From the NCBI GenBank assembly GCA_963930775.1, contig OZ005689.1, positions 12,121,079 to 12,185,078 of the forward strand: a stretch of DNA of 64,000 nucleotides, given 5' to 3'. Within the stretch, counting starts at the first letter, position 1; every line of letters begins with the position of its first letter. Of this stretch, positions 58,798 through 64,000 are shown piece by piece. Under the pieces are notes generated by a model that searched no databases, had not been told where the DNA came from, and saw only the letters and a list, made by a program, of their open reading frames with translations. Both the position numbers and the translations under genes were made by a program. This DNA is from Cliona cf. orientalis. Its lineage: Eukaryota > Porifera > Demospongiae > Clionaida > Clionaidae.

Positions 58798-61160
58798 GTA
58801 AGCATGCTCATGACCCTTGGTTTATTATTGGCATGAACAACTGCTTAATTGTCACTCATACTTGTGGCCAGTATCGGCAGTGTGTCCACCATAATACTAT
58901 AGGCAGTGCTTGTTGTCTTGTACATGTACATGTTGATTGACATTGCTTCAGCCAGAAATTTCCACAACACTTGCTTTAAGAGTAGCCAATTGCATGAATT
59001 TTGAAACTTGGTATGTGATGTACAATATTATTATGGCATATGAGAGCAAGCAGTGTGAAATAAAAAAGAAATCAATCTGCAATAGTATGGTTCATTGTAA
59101 AACATAAAAGATATTTCTAACTATCTAGGTAGTATTAATTTTTTCCTTAGCCCTGTATGTTTTTTTCTTACTAGTGCACATCCCTGTACTTGTAATTCTG
59201 TCCAGTTTTGCTTATTACTATTTCTTTGCCTCTCCCTTAATTCATTATAGTACATGTACTTTGCAGCACTGTACCTTCTCATGGTGTTATTTCTGGTGAA
59301 AAAATCGATAGTAAGTTAATCAAACATCTTGATGTTGACTATGTACATGTAGAAATCCTGTATGTGTTGCAAAATTGGGTCAGTACTTCTGGCGTATGCT
59401 GGAAAAGGGGGAAATGGTGGCTGCTTCTTTAAGCTCACCACTATGACCGGATTTACTGTGTCAGTACTATCCAAATCAAGATCCAAAGATGGTGCCAAAG
59501 CCCTATCCTTGGTATGATTGAAAATCTTGCAGGACAGAATGTACATAACTTTTAATTGATGTCCTAATACTTGGTCATGGTAATGTATCAGTAATGATGG
59601 TGTGGTATTCACTTATAGGGTTCTACACGAATAAGAGGTGAAGCCTCCAATACCCAGACAGGTCTGAATGCCGATGATGTGTGAACTAAACTAAGGTTGC
59701 TGTCTAAGACTACTCCATGAATTGAAACAGGAGCATATGAGCTGCCGAAGGCAGCGAAGGAGCGTGTAACTTGCATGCCATCGAAATATAAATTCAAACG
59801 CGGAACTGGGCGTGGCTCTCTGTGTATGTGTATGGCAATGGCCAGTTCTAATAGACGCACACTTTCCATATTTGGAAGGTATTGCGCTTGAATTTGTATT
59901 TTGATGGCACCCGGGCGTACGTGGTAGTTGCACGCTCCTTCGCTGCCTTCGGCGGCTCATATGCTCCTGATTAAAACAATAAGAGGCAGTGAAAGATTGT
60001 TATTTTTTTAATTTGCTCACGGAACCTGTAGCTAAAGCTTAATGAATTCACTAACATCTTAAACCCTTCGTACATTGAGCAATCATGCAGTTGCCAAAAT
60101 TAACATGGCATACATAGGTCAACAGAGTCAACAATGCACATTGTACCTATGCAATTACATATATTATTGAACACCAATGCTGTGACTAATTGGCACAAGA
60201 TCGAAGAGAGTAGGATGACTAGTTGCTGTGTTCATGACACTGCTGAGCTTGCCTTAGTGAGCTGTTACATGTAGCTACTCCAATTGTTGTTCCTCTCTGC
60301 TCCATAATGATATTATTGCTTGAACTTTAGAACAAGTGTTTTGAACATAACTCAGACAACTCCATAAAGGCATGTTACTTCACATTTTCACATTGACCTT
60401 ACAAACGTATCATGTATACTATATAGCTGATAGATTATGGCATTAGACACACTCACTGACAAATTACTAATGTACAGCAATACCATCTTCAACGAGATGA
60501 TTGTAACAGATAATGCTATCTCTGTACATTTTCTAGCCTCGTCCCAAACCCATTCCCAGCTTTTCAGTGTTGCATGCTGAAAAGCAGGAGGGCGTTGATA
60601 GTTCCTATATACAACACAACTCTCTAGTCATTGATCAAACTAATATAGCTTAAGTTTCTTGGATTTCCTCGTGTGTATCAAAACTGCTGATCTGGCACTA
60701 TACTGACACACGTGCTGCATGTACTGCTGGCTGATTACAGCATACATTACAATGCCCATTCTTGTAGTTTACAGAATACTCCAAGTCATAGATCTATATT
60801 AGGTCTAAGTTCAATGCAGTATTGATGGTTGTTCAAATAATTGTGAGATGTAGTGCACTACTTGGCATGTGCTCAGGCAGCTGCGCCAAGGGTTTGCACG
60901 ATTAGATCTAAGTGCTTCATTGTTATGTATTCTGGCACAATATCCCAGTTATGGGACTGACTGACTCACCCTGAGTGTCCAATTGACCATTATTTTTCTT
61001 CCAAGTTCCAACTATGTCTCAATTGCAAATCTGATGGACTTCAATTCATAGTTGATATCAATCACGGTGGTTATAATTAAGATGCATCTTTGACTAACGG
61101 AAGTAGACTGTAACTGTGTAATTAATAATAATAATAATATCCTGGATAAGGAAGATAGAA
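58798..61160. other. mostly no gene recognised; possible further exon and an inverted repeat
   Basis: 59251-59310 may be a fourth exon of the beta-helix gene. 59738-59800 and 59890-59968 form an imperfect inverted repeat (GCATATGAGCYGCCGAAGGC, AGCGAAGGAGCGTG). A hairpin GCTTTTCAG/CTGAAAAGC lies near 60560-60590 beside TAGCCTCGTCCC, a string like the ends of the 15900 palindrome. Minus-strand frames at 59316-59960 were not identifiable. Confidence 0.4.
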
Positions 61161-61300
61161 CAGGGTGCTTGGTAGCTCAAACTGTAGAGCATCATGCCAG
61201 AGATGTGAGGTTGTGAGTTCGATATATTATACCTACTCAACCTCTTTCTTTCCTGGAAAAAATGTTGAGACTTGTGCTGCTACTGACTTACAAGTTTTAT
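61161..61300 (+). mobile_element. tRNA-derived SINE-like element
   Basis: GCTTGGTAGCTCAAACTGTA then GAGCATCATGCC resembles a tRNA box A and D-arm. GAGGTTGTGAGTTCGATAT resembles box B with a weak T-stem. A short tail follows. The acceptor and T-stems do not pair well enough for a working tRNA. Confidence 0.55.
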
Positions 61301-61373
61301 AGCTAGTGTTCTCATGCTTTTGCATAGGCCTAAAATGTTAAGATGTTCTAAATAAATGCTCATGACATGCTAT

Positions 61374-61431
61374 TTACTGTTACCTTCACTGAATCGATTC
61401 AGTGATGATTGGCAAATTTAGGTAACAGTAA
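61374..61431. repeat. nested palindromes
   Basis: Outer arms TTACTGTTACC (61374-61384) and GGTAACAGTAA (61421-61431) enclose an 18-bp perfect palindrome CACTGAATCGATTCAGTG (61387-61404). This could be a small element or a binding site. Confidence 0.6.
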
Positions 61432-61675
61432 GGATGAGTAAAACAGCTTTTGTACCTTTTTATAGGACACTGCTTGTTACTGATGGTGAGTTAGTCCTGG
61501 CTCGTCATTATACTGACATTATCAGGGCTTCAAATAAAATTAATAATAGTATGTATATAATGTAGTATCACAGTAAGTATTCTGAATGTGAATACATGCT
61601 TATAGATAGGTATAGGGTCAATCTTCACATGACTAGAAAATGTATAGTATGTGTTCACCTATTGGTTGGATTAAG

Positions 61676-61741
61676 TAATAGTTGGCCAGTCCTAATAGTG
61701 TGGTATTCGTAGAAGGCATTATAACAACTGGCCAACTATTA
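61676..61741. repeat. 15-bp perfect inverted repeat with 36-base loop
   Basis: TAATAGTTGGCCAGT (61676-61690) and ACTGGCCAACTATTA (61727-61741). The geometry fits a hairpin. Nothing further was recognised from 61300 to 62069. Confidence 0.6.
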
Positions 61742-62069
61742 ACCACCTTTAGGCACTAGGGAGGAGGTAGCTAGCAGTTAGACTAGTCACTTTTAATAAA
61801 GCTAGCTCTGACATAGATCAGTGTCTACAGCTATAATTATAACTAGGCCTCAGAGTGATAACTTATATAATTATATAATTAAACATGTGTAGGTGTACTT
61901 TAGGAAAAGAGTTTTTACAGTGGATCGAGTTAGGTATAGCTACTCTGTTCTCTCTCTTATCCACTCTTATTAAGACACTGTTAAAAACTGGCCACCAGTT
62001 ACAAACTAACCAGTTTTGCCAATTTAGCTACTATGATTCAGACATCACTAAGAAAGTTATCGATGTACA

Positions 62070-62472
62070 CAGAGGGGTAGGAGCAGGGGGGGCAGGGGGG
62101 CGATTGCCCCCTCCCACTTTTCTAGGAGGGGGGGGGGCATAGCCCCTCCACTTTTTGAATCTGAACTTGCTTATACTAATAATAGCTAATCATTGTGTAT
62201 TTTATACCATGCATTCTTGAAATAAATTTTCTTATTGCCTAAACAAGCCTAATCACATAGGAATATCTGATAAAAAATTTTAGTCGCCAAAATGCTTCAG
62301 AAAGCATCTGGTAATATCTAAAATCTCAAAATTTTCTGGGGGAGCATGCCCCCAGACCCCCTAGAAGAGCTGCAAGTAGCAGGGGCCTTAAGCCCAACCT
62401 ATTCTGTGTCAGTTTGTATGCCCCCCCCCCCCCCCCCCCCCCCACTTTTTTTTATTGCTTCCTACCCCTCTG
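62070..62472. mobile_element. hAT-like MITE, CAGAGGGGTAGGA family, copy 2
   Basis: The ends CAGAGGGGTAGGA and TTCCTACCCCTCTG are flanked by GTACA on both sides (62065-62069 and 62473-62477). The poly-C run and interior are inverted relative to the copy at 55564-56134. Confidence 0.8.
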
Positions 62473-62519
62473 GTACATATTCATGCAATATCAATACATT
62501 GCAATGGGCTATTCCAGTT

Positions 62520-63125
62520 AATAAGGATACACCCCTATGGAGGAGCAGTTTGCGCATTTATACCCTCAACACCTAATTAACTGATTGTACCCCTATGATA
62601 CAATGATTAAACTTGAATTCTACCCCTTAATACTTAATTAACTCAACAGGTCCCTATGATACAATGATTAATACTTAAATTTTACCCCTCAGTACTTAAT
62701 TAACGTAATGGACCCCTATGATACAATGATTAAAACTTGAATTCTACCCCTTAGTACTTAATTAATTAACTCAATGGACCCCTATGATACTGAACAATGA
62801 TTAAAACTTGAGAATATTACTCTCAGTACTTAAACTTTGGAGAGATCTTTTATTTCGCGATTTGGTGAATTCGGTGAAGATCGCCAAATAAAACATCTTA
62901 CCAATATAGATTATTTCATGCACACTTATGGCACTAAGACTTCAGATCACCAAAATTTAAATTTCACTAAAATACCTACTGAGAGTAAATTCACCAAAGT
63001 TAATGCCTTCCAGCTATACGGTAGCTCAATGGATCTCTGATACAATGATTAGAACTTGAATACTATCCCATAGCACTTAATAATAATATTATTAGTTAAC
63101 TCAATGGATCCTATGATACACTTGC
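62520..63125. repeat. minisatellite of about 60-bp units, split by an insertion
   Basis: Units follow the pattern CCCCTATGATACAATGATTA, AAACTTGAATTCTACC, CCTTAGTACTTAATTAACTC. Roughly five units lie before 62832 and one to two after 63026. The gap is filled by a sequence with inverted ends AACTTTGGAGAG and TTCACCAAAGTT, probably a MITE related to 48610-48795. Confidence 0.75.
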
Positions 63126-63144
63126 ATAATACCAATTATGTGTC

Positions 63145-63578
63145 ATAATATGTGATAGGATCTGAGAAAAGGTGTAATTTCGCGCAAAACGCTAAATTTT
63201 GACATTTTTCAAGTTGCCACCACTCAAAGGTACCAAGAGCCATAGGCTTTATTCTTGGTTTATAAGCACCCCAGCCCTTCTACTAAAGAAATCCAACGTT
63301 AGAAAGCCTAGCTATGTTCTTACCTGAAATGGTGGAGCTCCAAAGTGAGGCATAAAACGGCCGATTTTAGACCGCGTGCGATATCGGCGATCGCCACGCC
63401 CATACCGGAAGTGGGCGGGGCACACAATTCTCAGCGAGTGTAGAGCAATGATTGGAGAATCACTGTACCAGGTTTGAAGATTGTAGCTACTACAGTCTTG
63501 AAGATATGTGCGATTTAAAACGAAAATTCGGCCTGCGCGCGAAATTACCCCTTTTCTTAGATCCTACCACATATTATC
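63145..63578. mobile_element. MITE with ATAATATGTG-TAGGATCT ends
   Basis: The left end ATAATATGTGATAGGATCTG continues with AGAAAAGGTGTAATTTCGCG. The inverse at the right ends CTACCACATATTAT at 63578, so the inverted ends are about 45 bp. The interior is GC-rich (CCACGCCCATACCGGAAGTG) and non-coding. Confidence 0.75.
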
Positions 63579-64000
63579 CTAAATTATAATATTACTATAG
63601 CAGGATTTATTTCAGGATTTTGCTCAAGAGGGGGCAAAGACTAAGCAAGCAGCAAATTAATTTCAAGTGGGGATATCCACCCCCCTTGCAAATTGGCTTT
63701 CCCTATAATTTAATATGGGATTGCCCCTTCCCCTCTCCCCCCACCCCCTCCCCCCATCCTTGGGGTGAAAGTACCCCCTGGTCCCCTGAAATAAACCCTG
63801 TTAAGTTCATATAAATACATGTATTATTTCTTAGGAATAATAGTGACAATTAGAGCTCTAAGAGCATGTACCCTGCACATGCCTGAAGCTTGCAGAACGC
63901 ATGTCACATCTGCAGTATCTTACAACTCCAATCTATGCTGTCGACGACCTGTACCTACGCGTACACCATTGAACTATAATTACAGACAGTTAAGGCTATT
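63579..64000. other. intergenic end of window
   Basis: C-rich stretches around 63680-63780 resemble the interiors of the G/C-tract MITEs (GGGGATATCCACCCCCCTTG). No gene was recognised. Confidence 0.35.

Noticed and set aside
59316-59960. Minus-strand frames around an inverted repeat
   Set aside because: One looked faintly laminin-G-like (NLYFDGMQV), but the frame overlaps an inverted repeat and the match is too weak.
62520-63125. Regular repeats considered as CRISPR-like
   Set aside because: Units are contiguous 60-bp minisatellite copies without unique spacers, and the genome is animal.
1-64000. Retrovirus, LTR-type or Polinton fossils
   Set aside because: No gag/pol/env, integrase or capsid-like frames and no convincing LTR pair were seen; the 150-bp direct repeats at 10892 and 14149 enclose only inverted non-coding arms.

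Overview
This is a window of an animal nuclear genome: AT-rich, short exons separated by small GT-AG introns, many TAGCTAGC runs, and very dense small DNA transposons. A demosponge is the most likely source. This rests on base composition, intron style and the type of receptor-like proteins; it was not tested against a reference.

The main protein-coding theme is a loose cluster of four type I cell-surface genes. Gene A (minus, 1165-7809) has a signal peptide, an Ig-like domain, FN3-like domains, a membrane segment and a tail with YEEV and YGPV. Gene B (minus, 30267-31093) is a two-exon, single-domain protein with a Thr-rich stalk and a hydrophobic C-terminus, so it is a GPI or short-anchor candidate. 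Gene C (plus, 32368-34493) lies head-to-head with B and has an Ig-like domain, FN3-like repeats, a membrane segment and an NPxY/YESV/YETL tail. Gene D (plus, 47188-52038) has an Ig-like domain, a stalk, a membrane segment and a long tail rich in YxxI/L/V motifs. In C and D every proposed junction keeps the reading frame, giving about 481 and 460 residues. In A one exon carries a frame break. A decayed fragment of a gene B-like exon lies at 9979-10070. The layout resembles allorecognition or innate-receptor complexes such as Hydractinia Alr, but that is inference.

Other coding material: a GC-richer, intronless gene at 19786-21697 (DRE-TIM metallolyase fold followed, one base out of frame, by an EF-hand region); a two-repeat 72-residue protein at 40820-41038; a possible first exon at 54483-54626; a decayed pectate-lyase-like (beta-helix) gene at 58221-58797 and beyond; Helitron N-terminal pieces in opposing orientation at 52904-54116; and a LINE reverse-transcriptase tail at 56140-56304.

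Most of the rest is repeats. They include hAT-like MITEs with CAGNGGNGTAGGA ends and 5-bp target duplications, Harbinger-like MITEs with TTA duplications (one nested in another), Tigger-like ends, long palindromic elements with arms up to about 840 bp, two composites each carrying a tandem MITE dimer, minisatellites and microsatellites. No retrovirus or LTR-type element, CRISPR array, rRNA or complete tRNA was recognised.
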